From: Ancistrus triradiatus
Lineage: Eukaryota; Chordata; Actinopteri; Siluriformes; Loricariidae
Assembly (NCBI GenBank): GCA_025084515.1
Contig: JAJAGP010000212.1
Coordinates: 268,501 to 332,500 of the forward strand
Direction of reading: 5' to 3'
DNA length: 64,000 bases
The translations under genes were made by a program, and so were the position numbers. Below the pieces are notes generated by a model that saw nothing but the letters and a program-made list of their open reading frames with translations, was not told where the DNA came from and did not search any database. Positions 1-10,039 of the stretch are shown piece by piece; the stretch's first letter is position 1, and each line of letters opens with the position of its first letter.

Positions 1-381
1 TTGAGGTAGAAGACAGGTTTTATATGGACAGCTGTGCGTTATGGGTCCTTATTAAATATACTTACAGGTGTGGTCTTATTAGACACTGGATCTTGCCACA
101 AGAGGACATAAAAATGCTTCCCCCGCTGCCCTATAAAAAAGGCTCTCAGAGGTTATTTTTGGGTAGTGTACCTCTTGGTGAGAGATCGTTGACTGATCGT
201 AGAGGCACCATATTATATGCTACCTAGTAATGCTATATGGGATACTGTAGTGTACCGGTATTGGTTAAATAGCTAATGGAGCTTAAATAGATAATGCAGT
301 GTTTCCCATACAGTGAGTTATTTAACATGAACTTTGACCACCTCATATTGATATTCTTTTGTTTACTATTTAAGATTAAAA

Positions 382-386
<5 letters not shown>
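1..386. other. No gene recognised
   Basis: Unique-looking AT-rich sequence with scattered stops in all frames. I see no repeat, RNA gene or regulatory motif that I can name. Confidence 0.5.

Positions 387-470
<84 letters not shown>
387..470. repeat. (TC)n dinucleotide microsatellite
   Basis: Almost pure CT/TC repeat of about 84 bp, broken once by ACGCG near 427-432. A short CA stretch follows. Any Ser-Leu reading frame across it is a by-product of the repeat. Confidence 0.97.
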
Positions 471-477
<7 letters not shown>

Positions 478-540
478 TTAATGGAGTGAGAAACTGTCTT
501 TTATGTGACAGTGTCAGATGTTTCCTGTTGCGTTACAAAA

Positions 541-1073
541 TTACTGTGCAAAAGTCTTAGGCCGCCATTAGATTTGTCGTTTTAGCAATAGTATAATGAC
601 CATGTGGGACATATCGTCTACGATTGGATGCAAAAATTTCAGAGTTGGATTCATCACTCCATAATGCTCTTTTCCATAGATCTTCATTCAAATCTTTGTG
701 CCCTGTCGCATATATTAGCCTTTTCACCCTGTTCCCTTTCTAAAAAAGTAGTTTCTTGGCTGCAACCCTCCCAAAAAAACTATTTCTGATCTTTGGATTG
801 TAGAAGGGTCAGCTTGACATCCCGAGGAAGCTGCCAGATGCTGCTATTGATCCTGTCTAAGGACAGGGACAGGACATTAAATACTTGGTACTGTAACATA
901 TAGAATTCAGATTTTTTTCAGTTTTTTAATACTGCATACAAATTTCTTGTATTTTCTCGTTGTATTCTAATAAAGAGACCGAGAAATAGTTATCCTGTAT
1001 ATGGTCAGTGTAGCATTGCTAAAACAATTGTGTATCTAATCTAATGGTGGCCTAAGACTTTTGCACAGTACTG
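541..1073 (-). mobile_element. Short Tc1-derived TIR element, copy a
   Basis: The left end reads ACTGTGCAAAAGTCTTAGG and the right end is its inverted counterpart ending CAGTACTG followed by TA. The inverted repeats run about 70 bp, taking in GTTTTAGCAATA...TAATGACCAT. The interior keeps a transposase remnant on the minus strand. At about 0.53 kb it is an internally deleted, non-autonomous derivative of a Tc1-like transposon. Three relatives lie at 11117-11524, 17484-18726 and 29368-29846. Confidence 0.85.
604..745 (-). pseudogene. Tc1-like transposase fragment (first catalytic Asp region)
   Basis: Reading the minus strand gives VKRLIYATGHKDLNEDLWKR followed by ALWSDESNSEIF and NRRRYV. This is the region of Tc1 transposases around the first catalytic aspartate (family pattern L-W-S-D-E-S). 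The DNA-binding domain and the second Asp and the Glu of the DDE triad are absent, so it cannot make an active enzyme. It lies inside the 541-1073 element and is the reason for calling that element a Tc1 derivative. The 18440-18565 fragment comes from the same region of a related copy. Confidence 0.75.
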
Positions 1074-1075
1074 TA

Positions 1076-2064
1076 GATAATGACCTAAAGATGAAACTTG
1101 AGGAAACATCCTGGAAATTGCATGTTTGATTACAATTGCCTCTTGATTACAATTTAGCCTTAGTGCTAACCGGGCTTCCATTAAAACCACACCAGCAGAA
1201 GCCCGAAACCTCTACGAGCAACCAGAAATTTGGGCAGATTGAGGCAAACAAACACTGCCAGTGTCAAACAGGAGGAAGACTAATACACAGCTTATTTTAG
1301 CGCTAAAAGCAGCTCCTAGACCCGAGACGTAGGCGTAGGACTCCTGAAACACAAATAATCCTGAAACTTTCTTGCGATTTCGAGCGCCTTTGTGTGGTTG
1401 AGGCATTCTGCAATGTAAGGATATGTAGGTGGCAAAGAGGCTTTGTTTCGATAAAGAGGGTATCTGAGTAATTAGGGAATTAACCTAGAAGGCAGAAACC
1501 TCAGTACCAGTCCATATAATGGATTACCGAAGCAAAAATGTAGCTGTGAGTGGTTTCATACATTATCTGATTAGTCCGGGTTTCCTTTTATGTTCTATAA
1601 AGCTATTGCTATTGATAGAGCAAATCTAAAGCCTGTTTCAATCATAATACGCAATACAGGTATGTGCAGTTTAACTTCTGCATTATGTTCTGTGAAACGA
1701 GACGTTGACTGAAACGGTCCGGACATCACTCTAGTCACGTAGTAGTTTATATTCTATGCGCATGTTTTATTTTAAGACATAATATTAATTAAAACACAAT
1801 CTGAAAACATTTATTACAGTACTGTACTGTACAATACAGCCATTCTTATCTTTGTAACTTTTATAAAACCTGAAACACGTTAGTTTTTTTTTTATGCCTT
1901 CCAAGACTGCAAATCTTTTTTTCTGCCAGTAGGTGTGGCAAGGGTTTGTTCATACTAGTTTTCTGTCATTCGGATGTGAATTAGTTACAGCCTTTAATTT
2001 CGGGGGTTGACAACCCGTCAATGTCAATGGAAAAAAGAAGCTAAATAAACAATAATTTAGAATA
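1076..2064. other. No gene recognised
   Basis: About 1 kb of AT-rich sequence without a supportable gene or named repeat. A 64-residue frame at 1212-1406 on the minus strand has no recognisable features and is most likely chance. Confidence 0.5.
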
Positions 2065-2275
2065 TGCAAACCTGGCAACCTTATCAGGTAGGTTCACGCA
2101 CATGCGCAGACTGAGAAAACTGGTAACTGGTATAGATGTTATGAGTAATCCGATTACTGGGGTAAAATCCAGCTCACTTTATCAGATTTCTTCATTTGAT
2201 TTCTAGATCGGACTGAATAATCGGATAACTGCAGAAATCAGACTATGATCGGATTATTAAGTGAATGGAAACGTG
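2065..2275 (+). mobile_element. TIR element 'ACTTAATAATCC' family, copy A, outer arm (inverted)
   Basis: The segment runs from CAAACCTGGCAACC through CATGCGCAGACTGAGAAA to an end reading GGATTATTAAGTGAATGG. The same arm is found reversed at the left of the copy at 39692-41250 and in the partner orientation at 9600-9728. Relative to the second arm at 2285-3163 it is inverted, compared with the other two copies. Superfamily not identified; no open reading frame. Confidence 0.6.
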
Positions 2276-2542
2276 CTCACAGTTGGCAGAGCGACTTAGT
2301 CTTTGAGATTTCCCTTCATTTGGGTTTATTTACATAGATCTGGTGTGGGATTCCGTCACAGAATCTGGCAACCCTGGAATTAAACACAGCACCTGCTGAA
2401 CATCCATCAAACACTTGGAGACACTGAAACACAGTATGAACTGGAGAAAATGAAGAATTAGATTATTTAATATTAAGGTTTGAAGTTTACCTCACATCTT
2501 TCCGTGAGATTATTGGCTGGTTGCAAAGTACAAATCCGATTA

Positions 2543-3043
2543 CCATATTTTTCGGACCATAAGGCGCACTTAAAATCCTTTAATTTTCTCAAAAATCGAC
2601 AGTGCGCCTTAAAATGCGGTGCGTCTAATGTATGAATTAATTCTGGTTGTGTTTTCTGAGCTAGAACCCATTGTAGATGGTACACGGAGCTCATAAATCT
2701 GTCAAAATGTTTTAGCACAACCTTGGTAGGTTACGACAACCGTAGTGCGCAGCATCGCGAAGTAATACGGTATGTGCTTCAGCATTAGGGTACGTGCATT
2801 CATTCATTCATTTATTTTCGAAGCGGATTTCAAACTCAACGCTATCAGTCACGCAGTACAACATGGTCATAGAGCAGCCGCGATAGAATTAAACATTAAC
2901 GAATCAATAATACGGAAGTGGAGGAAGCAAGAAGACGCCCTGCGCCAGGTAAAGACCAAACTGAGCTTCCAACGGAACTTAAGAGTTTTGTTTCATTTAA
3001 TGCGCCTTATAACCCGGTGCGCTTTATAGCCCGAAAAATACGG
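2543..3043 (+). mobile_element. Pogo-like non-autonomous element (501 bp) inserted in the TIR element
   Basis: The ends are inverted copies: left ATATTTTTCGGACCATAAGG, right (reverse complement) GTATTTTTCGGGCTATAAAG, continuing with GCGCAC. TA flanks both sides, as expected for Tc1/mariner/pogo insertion. Removing it restores the collinearity of the host repeat with the copy near 41,130. A DNA-binding-domain remnant lies inside. Confidence 0.8.
2817..2976 (+). pseudogene. Pogo-type transposase DNA-binding (Brinker-like HTH) remnant
   Basis: The plus frame reads FEADFKLNAISHAVQHGHRA followed by AAIELNINESIIRKWRKQED and ALRQVK. This resembles the helix-turn-helix start of pogo-family transposases, where the pattern is F-K-L-x-A-I, R-A-A-x-x-L-x-I-N-E-S, then R-x-W-R. 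It would bind the element's own ends. The DDE catalytic domain is absent, so only the binding half remains inside a 501-bp element. Upstream in the same frame are residues from a CATT-repeat stretch, not from a start that can be trusted. The name rests on remembered family patterns, not on a search. Confidence 0.65.
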
Positions 3044-3163
3044 TACTGCCCGAGCCATGTAGACCCAGAGGTTTCCCATTATCAATTGCATGTAAACTCG
3101 TTGATCAGATCACTGACAAAATCAGATTTTTCTGCAGTTATCGTATTATTAAGTGCATGATAC

Positions 3164-3554
3164 AAGCTATTAAGGAGTTAAGGATGGCAGTTGGTGCTTA
3201 ACAATAGTCTATAACCCAGACATATGTTGTACATTTTAGAGGACCGTGTTAATCGTGGGCGGGTTTTGGAAAGCCTGTGGGCGTTACAGAAGTTCGATTC
3301 TTCTGTGCAGACGTTACAAAATCACATCTGGTCCTGCAAGCCGATCCTAAGCCATGACTGAACTTGTCACTGAACAACAAAGGCCACTTCTGAATAACCT
3401 AATATAATGCACGCTCTGTTTGGAAAGCCATAACAAAATAAAGGTCCTTTTTTACAAGTTGTGACACACAGCACTGAAATTTAAGATCTGATTTTGAAGC
3501 TTTCAGTCATCGGGCATTAATGTAATTACACGTGTTTTGGCACCCAGGTTTCGG
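3164..3554. other. No gene recognised
   Basis: Unique-looking sequence. No frame or RNA gene that I can support. Confidence 0.5.
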
Positions 3555-3800
3555 GGGGTCTAACACATCAGCCCACCGGTGCCGGGGCCCATGTTTGAGT
3601 CCTGGTGTTGCCTCTGGTTAGGTCAGACATCACTTGCAGGCACTTACTTGGATTATCCTGTTAATGCTGAAATAAGGCTGGATCGCACCCCTGACAGGGC
3701 AGCAGCCCATCCTACATCTCTGAATTCATTGGGCACAAGGAAAAATGGTCCCTGGATGGCACGCCAGTGGGTCGTAGCCCCTTGTGATCACACCGCCTGA
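3555..3800 (+). repeat. tRNA-derived SINE-like repeat (diverged)
   Basis: Contains GTTTGAGTCCTGG, a pol III B-box-like motif, followed by a GTCAGACATCAC stretch shared with the repeat at 29085-29325. The 3' part (GGCACGCCAGTGGG) resembles the body of the fish repeat also seen at 11967 and 25745. Old and chimeric. Confidence 0.45.
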
Positions 3801-4479
3801 CTGTTGGAGTTTGTACACAGTTTTCAGAAGCTAATTCCAATACATATGAAGTTATTGAACATGCAGCTCCACCATTTATTTGCTCACAATTAAGCAAATG
3901 GTAGCTGGATAGCTCTCCTAAGAGGGATGGATGTCTCGCCTTTTTAAATGAGACTGTCCGAAATATGTGGTCATGGCTAAAAATATCAGGTGGACCTCAG
4001 CACACCTCAGCACCTGCTCGCTGTACTTTAACCAGCCCCCCTTTTTAAAGGGGTTTTTTGCTCCCTTTATGAAAGCATAAAGCAGCTATGAGACATCATA
4101 ATAGCTCTTTAAATGCACTCAGCTCTCGATTTTTCAGCTGTTCACCTGCTCTGAGTCACTGCATTCAGATCTAGCAGATCAGTCAGGCTAAAAATGCAGA
4201 CTGTCAAAGAATTATACACGCTGCCAGATTTTGACATGCACATACCATTACGCCCTGCGTGTTAAGAGGCGCCAGGGTTCATCTTTCAGAGGCTGCCATA
4301 GCATAAGTTTTAACAAGACAGTTTGTAGACTTTTCCTTTTTCCAATTGCTTGAACATTGTGATGATTTTTGTCGACGGGGCAGAGCGAGTGTACGTCATA
4401 TTCCAGAGCTGAGCCTCACCAGAAATTCATTTCAGAGTCTGAGCAGGACAGGATAACCAACCGGTTTTGTGTGTTTTCA
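3801..4479. other. No gene; repeat-poor
   Basis: No named repeat. The part around 4020-4260 is low in obvious repeats and may belong to the same candidate regulatory block as 4480-4800. Confidence 0.4.
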
Positions 4480-4800
4480 ATCTCAAAGACAATAGAAACT
4501 GATTACACTCTACTTACTTCCTTCTCCAACTTAACCAGACCAGCCTACGTCCTTAAAGCTCTAAGACAGATGGATTTTGTCGTCTGCCAGGGCCGGAAAG
4601 GCCCAGCCTTTATTCAATCAAATAAGCAAGTGGAACAATTACAATAACAGCAATTTCACACTGCTGATTTCAAACACTATCAAATGCATTTTATTCTACA
4701 GATTCTCCTGAGAATGTGCTTTGACAGAGGTGTTCACACATGCAGATGTAATTACCATGACAAATGCAAATACCCGACTATTATGAAAACCATCAAGAGG
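4480..4800. promoter_or_regulatory. Candidate enhancer / conserved non-coding block
   Basis: Repeat-free DNA carrying a cluster of developmental factor motifs: AACAAT (SOX-type) at 4634-4639, TGACAG (MEIS/TALE-type) at 4722-4727, TAATTA (homeodomain) at 4749-4754 and the octamer ATGCAAAT (POU) at 4764-4771. Such short motifs arise by chance. Their closeness in an otherwise repeat-free block is suggestive only. No conservation test was possible. Confidence 0.3.
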
Positions 4801-4984
4801 CAGATTATTAAATAAGAAAATGAAATGTCCTAGTGGAAGATGAAATATGAACAATTATAGCAATGGAAAAAAGATTACTTTTTCAAGGATGGATTTAAGG
4901 TAATTAACTTGTATAAAAGCTTGTTTAAATTCAGTCCGTCAAATTTCTAAGGACCACACATTTGGATCAGATACAGAACTATGG

Positions 4985-5879
4985 TTAGATAAAGTAAGGT
5001 AAGGTATGGTATGGTATAATAAAATATGGCATGGTATGGTATGATGTGGTATGGTAAGGTATGGTATCGTATGGCAAGATATGGTACAGTATGGTAAGAT
5101 TTGGTATGGTATGGTATATGGCATGGTATGATAAAATATGGTACAGTATCGTATGGTATGATAAAATATGGTACGGTAATATATGGAATGATACGGTATG
5201 GCATATTATGGTATAATATGATATGATGTGATAAGATATGGTATGCTATGATATGGCATGGTATGATAAAATATGGTATGGTATCATGGTATGATATGAT
5301 AAAATATGGTATGGTAAGATATGCAATGATATGGTACAGTATGGCATGACATTGTATGATATGGTATGGTATCATATATAGTATGGTATGATAAGATATG
5401 GTATGGTAAGATATGGTATGGTATGGTATGGCATGATATGGTATGATAAGATATGGTATGGTATCATATATGGTGTGATAAGATAAGGTATGGTAACATA
5501 TATGGTATGGTATGGTATGGTATGGTATGATAAGGTATGGTATGATAAAATATGGAATGGTAAGATATGGTATGCTATGGTATGGTAAGGTATGATATCG
5601 TATGGCAAGATATGGTATGGTATGGTATGGTATGATAAGATATGGTATGTATCATATATGGTATGGTATGATAAAATATGGAATGGAATGGAATGGTAAG
5701 ATATGGTATGATACAGATGGTAATTGTTTGGTAAGATATGGTATGTTATTGTATTGTGTGGAATGGTAATTCATGGGATGATGTGTTGTGGAATGAAAAG
5801 GTATGGTATGATATGGCATGGTATGGAATGGAATGGTAACATATGGTATGGAATGGTAATGTATGGTATTGCATTGCGT
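4985..5879. repeat. (TGGTA)n pentanucleotide array
   Basis: About 0.9 kb of imperfect TGGTA/TATGG repeats with variants TGATA, TAAGA and TAAAA. Reverse-strand frames rich in Tyr-His-Thr-Ile-Pro are translations of the repeat. The array resumes at 6603-6730. Confidence 0.95.
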
Positions 5880-6165
5880 GGTTCCCAAAGTGGAGGTATT
5901 GGGTGGACAAGTCAAACAAATTAGGGTTTTAAATGAGGCTTTAAATGTAAGTGACATAATGCATGCCATTTTGGTTCACCGTTAAGGTGATTTGTCACTA
6001 TTTTGTGTTGTTCAACAAGAAGTTAGTTTGAACGAATTGCAATGTTAAAGTAAAGTCCATCAGAATCTGGAAGCAAAAGGCATGTATGTGTCAGAGTGTG
6101 GAAGGGGGGCTTGAAAATATTCTGATCTTCAACAGGGGGGCACTGCAGATATGGTTTGGGAACCT
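5880..6165. mobile_element. Possible hAT-like short element interrupting the array
   Basis: Starts GGTTCCCAAAG and ends TTTGGGAACC, an inverted repeat of about 10 bp resembling fish hAT ends. I could not find a convincing 8-bp target duplication, so the limits are uncertain. Confidence 0.25.
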
Positions 6166-6602
6166 ATGTTCAGATATGAACATTTTGTATTAGACTGTTA
6201 TGGTTGAAGAGACATATGGGCTAAAATGAGGCAAACAGGTTTTAAATGTGAAATGAATAGGAAAACAATCTTTTATGCAATTTTGTAATGGCAGTTTGAC
6301 TAAAAAGGAACATGACCTACTGTGGCTTGTTATCTGTGTGACTAAATTAAAACTTTGGAAAGCCAGATCTAGACTGACAATTGATCAACAATTTTCACCA
6401 GTGAGAAAGTTTTTTTCAAAGATGTTGTAAAAGAACTTTAAAGACTGAAGACTCTTGGTATTCCATCCCAAAACCAGGACATTTGGAAACTGATTGGAAT
6501 TTGACCTTGTGAATGTGATTTTTGATGGATGAGTTGCCTATGTGAATTTTTTCTTATGTAATGTGTTGAATCTTGAATAAAGTATTTATTTCAAAGAATA
6601 AA
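6166..6602. other. Unassigned insert between TGGTA arrays
   Basis: AT-rich, non-repetitive sequence ending with ATAAAG stretches before the array resumes. No frame or known element recognised. Confidence 0.4.
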
Positions 6603-6730
6603 GTAAGATATGTATAATATGGTACGGTATGATGTGGTCTGATATGAAATGGTACGGTATGGTATGGAATGGTATTGTATGGTATATATGGTATATAAGG
6701 TAAGGTATGTCAAAGTAAGGTAAGGTATTG
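6603..6730. repeat. (TGGTA)n array, distal block
   Basis: Same imperfect pentanucleotide as 4985-5879, including TATGGTACGG and GGAATGG variants. An (ATT)n run follows at about 6747-6762. Confidence 0.85.
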
Positions 6731-6822
6731 CATTCTGTAGTACATTATTATTATTATTATTATACTTGACCGTGTCTTATTACAGTATAGCAAATCTAGG
6801 TAAGGTAAGGTATATTTATATA

Positions 6823-7356
6823 CAGTGGGGCAAAAAAGTATTTATTCAGTCACTGATTGTGCAAGTTCTCCGACTTAGAAAGATGAGAGAGGTCTGTAAT
6901 TTTCATCATAGGTACACTTCAACTATGAGAGACAAAATGAGTGGCTTAGCCAGTCTCCAGACCTCAACCCCATAGAAAATTTGTGAAGGGAGTTGAAAGT
7001 CCGTGTTGCCCAAAAACATCACTGCTCTAGAGGAGATCTGCATGGAGGAATGGGCCAAAATACCAGCTACAGTGTGTGCCAACCTGGTGAAGACTTACAG
7101 GAAACCTCTGTCCTTTGACCTCTGTCATTGCTAACAAAGGTTATGTTACAAAGTATTGAGTTGAGCCAAATTTTTTGACCAAATACTTATTTACCACCAT
7201 AATTTACAGTTAAATACAATGTGATTTCTTGGATTTTTTTTATTTTTGTCTCTCATAGTTGAAGTGTAGCTATGATGAAAATTACAGACCTCTCTCATCT
7301 TTCTAAGTTGGAGAACTTACACAATCAGTGGCTGACCAAATACTTTTTCCCCACTG
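6823..7356 (+). mobile_element. Tc1-like transposon 'CAGTGGGGC' family, internally deleted copy 1
   Basis: Starts CAGTGGGGCAAAAAAGTATT and ends with the inverted counterpart CCCCACTG, flanked by TA at 6821-6822 and 7357-7358. The inverted repeats are over 100 bp. Most of the transposase is deleted, leaving the 3' part. Near full-length relatives are at 21354-22931 and 27583-28765. Confidence 0.93.
6940..7162 (+). pseudogene. Tc1 transposase C-terminal remnant
   Basis: Reads SQSPDLNPIENL then a stop where the family has Trp, then RELKVRV and the frame-shifted tail ending in an alternative of VTKY. It keeps the catalytic Glu (in N-P-I-E-N) but has lost the HTH domain and both catalytic Asp residues. 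The 534-bp element around it is non-autonomous and could only move if a related transposase acted in trans. Confidence 0.85.
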
Positions 7357-7358
7357 TA

Positions 7359-7734
7359 CTCTGGTGTCTCTACTTGCTGGTCCCTCATGTTTGAGAGCAG
7401 GAATACCTGTGATTTGAGCGTGGCTTTGATAGGAGTAATGCAAAAGCGAGCTTTCTGAAGTTCACTGACGTTCCCTTAAAGTCTAGGCTGAAATGTCACT
7501 CCTTCCTTTTCCTCCCTATCAGTAGTACTTCTGCAGCGCGATGACTAATTTCACCCAAACTCACATTATATACAGAACTCAGAATCAGCCATCCGGCAGG
7601 ACCTAACCCTGTGAAATGGTGTATTTGAGTTCAGGAGGTAAGAAGATAACAGGGCACGCTATCTATGCTGGGAATTTTAATAGGGGTTTCAGCAAAAGCC
7701 TCGGTCCCATGTTTGGATTTCCCACTGGCAGCTG
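7359..7734. other. No gene recognised
   Basis: Ordinary AT-rich sequence leading into the CpG-rich block; nothing named. Confidence 0.45.
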
Positions 7735-8475
7735 TCCCCCAAAGCACGCGCACCTAAAGTTCCACCGGCGCGGGCCGGAAAAGAAAATGTCGAGATGGTG
7801 TTTCATTGGTGTCTGGGACAATAATTCCTCCTGGCAGAGAACATGACCTCATCATTTATTGCATTTCCATTCGGGGACGAACAAGAGCTGATGCGTCTGA
7901 TAGGGTTTGCAGGACGTCGATGCGTTTCGCATGGCTGAACTGTTACATAAATACCGCATTAGCTTCGAGAGGGTGTCTCTCGGGGGCCCTCGTTGCGTGT
8001 ACGGTTCTGCGTCTGGTGATGTCACAGATGTCTGCGGTATTCTCTTCCAGCATGTTCCCGCAGCCCCACCCCCGTTCGCCTTCATATATGTGGGCCGTGT
8101 GCCGGCCGGGCCTGCCAAACAGAGTGTTAAAGTAGTTCGTGACAGGTACTTTAGACCCACACCCAGGCCGTACCGACAACGCCGGCCTATCCGGGGCAAC
8201 GGTAAAACGTTTTGGATCAAAAGCGTTCATCCCTCAGCCGGCGCCAGACAGTCTGACACTGGCTCAAATTGATTCTTAATCATGTTTGTATGGACCTCGG
8301 ACGCTCGGCCAGCCGGAATCGTAGAACAGCCGACCGGCACTCGTTCCCTCTCTGCTACTGGATACACTCTAACGCAGTCTGGTCTGGCGGACAGACGGAC
8401 GGAGGGTGTGTGTTTCCCGTCCGGCGCGACCGTGAGACAGTTCTCTGGAGAACGAGCAAAGCTTTCTAGCATTTC
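7735..8475. promoter_or_regulatory. CpG-rich island without an identifiable gene
   Basis: CpG dinucleotides are strikingly frequent compared with the surroundings: seven in 7741-7800 and seven in 8161-8220. Several overlapping frames of 81-122 codons are open on both strands, which is expected where TA-containing stops are rare. None of the translations matches a family I recognise. It may be the promoter of an unseen transcript, a regulatory island or an unannotated exon. Function unknown. Confidence 0.45.
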
Positions 8476-8922
8476 TCGCAGTGTATGTGTGTGCGTGATT
8501 CATGAACTCTGCTCTGAATCAAACTCTTTTCACTCAGGTTATTAAAACCTCAAGGTTGTGACTACAAGCACCATTTCTTCTTAATGATTCCTATGTTTAT
8601 GCATCAGAACTCTCCAGGTCTTTGTCATTCTGAGTCTAGTGCGTCACTAAAATCCTTTCTTTCCACAGTGTGGACAAAACATCTTCATATTCACCTATTT
8701 GTCTTACAGCCTGAAATCACACATTTTGCCTTATGTCATTCAAAATAATTTTATATAAAAAAGCAACAGTTCTGTGAAGAAAAAGAAAACGAAAAAGTTC
8801 AATCAGATTTCAAGGTAAACCATCCACAAATTTTATATAAGACTCACTTCAGGTCTCTAACTTGGCCACTCAAGGACATTTACTTTCCAGTCCTCAAGCC
8901 ACTGGGTCGGGTTTACATTCAT
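8476..8922. other. No gene recognised
   Basis: AT-rich. The stretch near 8660-8760 (GTGTGGACAAAACATCTTC) may be an old repeat end, but I cannot name it. Confidence 0.4.
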
Positions 8923-8923
8923 A

Positions 8924-9728
8924 CGCACTTAATAATCCAAGAAAATAAGCTTTTGTCAGCAACTTCTTACAACGCATTTACATGCACTTGAGAAATCAGA
9001 TAATGGGAAAGCTCCAGGTTTACATGAATCAACCAATAATTGGATTTCTACCTTCAACCGGCCAATGAACTCACAGATTTTTTCTTTTCCTCACAGAATC
9101 AGCTTTGTTTCGATGTTTCCTACCATCTAGAAGAACAGAATTTACAGTCTCCCCAAAAGTGTTTGCTAGCCATTTCGTGGGGGTTGCATTTCATTCCAGG
9201 GTTGCCAGATTCTGTGAGAGAAACAAGCAACCATGTCTATGAAAACAAGCCCAAAAGAAGCAAATTCGCTCCAGTTAAAGCCCAAACCAGGCGACCAACT
9301 ACAGAGTGACCGCTTGATCAGTTAAAGCAATAATAATAATAATAATAATAATAATGATATTTTCATTTTAACTTAAGAACTTTAGTTGCAGGGATGTTGC
9401 AGAAAGAGGCGGGATCAGGGAGCACACCCAAATAAGGAGCTACACATTAGAAACAAGCACCAAAAACCTATAACTACCAGTATTTGTAAGCGACTAAGCC
9501 TAAATTGAAAATAATAAGCCCAAAGTCACTTAAAATAAGTGGATCTGGCAACTGTGTTTGATTCTCCTAACCCCTTCCATGACACCTGTACACTCTGGTT
9601 ATGTTTGCATTGCATGCGCAGACTGAGAAACCGATTGAAATCAAAGTAAGGGTATACATGCACCGAGAAATCCAATTACCGAAATAAAATCCAGCTTTCT
9701 TTATCGAATTCCTTAAGCTCATTTCTAC
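8924..9728 (-). mobile_element. TIR element 'ACTTAATAATCC' family, copy B
   Basis: Starts ACTTAATAATCC-type (8934-8948), repeats ACATGCACTTGAG about 50 bp later as copy C does, then runs backwards through CAACCGGCCAAT and CCAGGGTTGCCAGATTC to the arm with CATGCGCAGACTGAGAAA at about 9612. The far end is cut by a SINE at 9729. It is the reverse of copy C at 39692-41250. A 23-bp (AAT)n run lies at 9331-9353. Confidence 0.6.
9331..9353. repeat. (AAT)n trinucleotide microsatellite
   Basis: Seven to eight AAT units in the middle of copy B of the TIR element. Confidence 0.9.
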
Positions 9729-9905
9729 AGGCCTAGCTGTTAAGGGAAAAGGTCCAGGGTTCCAATCCCACCTCTGCCGAAGCTGCCACAGTTAGGTCCT
9801 TGAGCAAGACCCTTAACCCACAATTGCTTGGATTGTAAGACTGCGAAAATTGTAAGTTGCTCTGGATAAGGGCGTCTGCAAGATGACATAAATCTAAATG
9901 TAAAT
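9729..9905 (+). repeat. tRNA-derived SINE with L2-type tail
   Basis: The head carries CCTAGCTGTTAAGG (A-box region) and GGGTTCCAATCCC (B-box) at 9757-9769. The body has CTTGAGCAAGACCCTTAACC and the tail CTCTGGATAAGGGCGTCTGC followed by TAAATGTAAATG. This is the layout of fish V-SINE-like elements, mobilised by L2-type LINEs. Same family at 30343, 47020, 47330, 50530, 51868, 62270 and 63387. Confidence 0.85.
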
Positions 9906-10039
9906 GTGTAAAGCTTGTGAGATTGTTGCCACACGCACAGACCGGCCAATCTCAGCCATGAAGGCTAATTAGTCATTCAGAATTGTCAGTGGCCTCTTAG
10001 CAGCTCCCTTGATCAATATCTTGGGCATGGGCATACGCT
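9906..10039. other. No gene recognised
   Basis: Short unique stretch. Confidence 0.4.

Larger units (their letters stand above)
2285..3163 (+). mobile_element. TIR element 'ACTTAATAATCC' family, copy A, inner arm
   Basis: Matches the copy at 39990-41250 segment by segment: a GGGTTTATTTACATA stretch, TCTGGCAACCCTGGAAT, GACACTGAAACACAG, GAGATTATTGGCTGGTTGC, GGTTTCCCATTATC and a terminal ATTATTAAGTGCATG. The copy is split at 2543-3043 by a pogo-like insertion. No coding capacity of its own is visible. Confidence 0.65.

Noticed and set aside
4939..5969. Long minus-strand frames rich in Tyr-His-Thr-Ile-Pro
   Set aside because: Direct translation of the TGGTA repeat; no start context, no other sequence.
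7806..8545. Six overlapping frames in the CpG-rich block as coding sequence
   Set aside because: Opposite-strand frames are equally long, which fits low stop density rather than selection; no family recognised.
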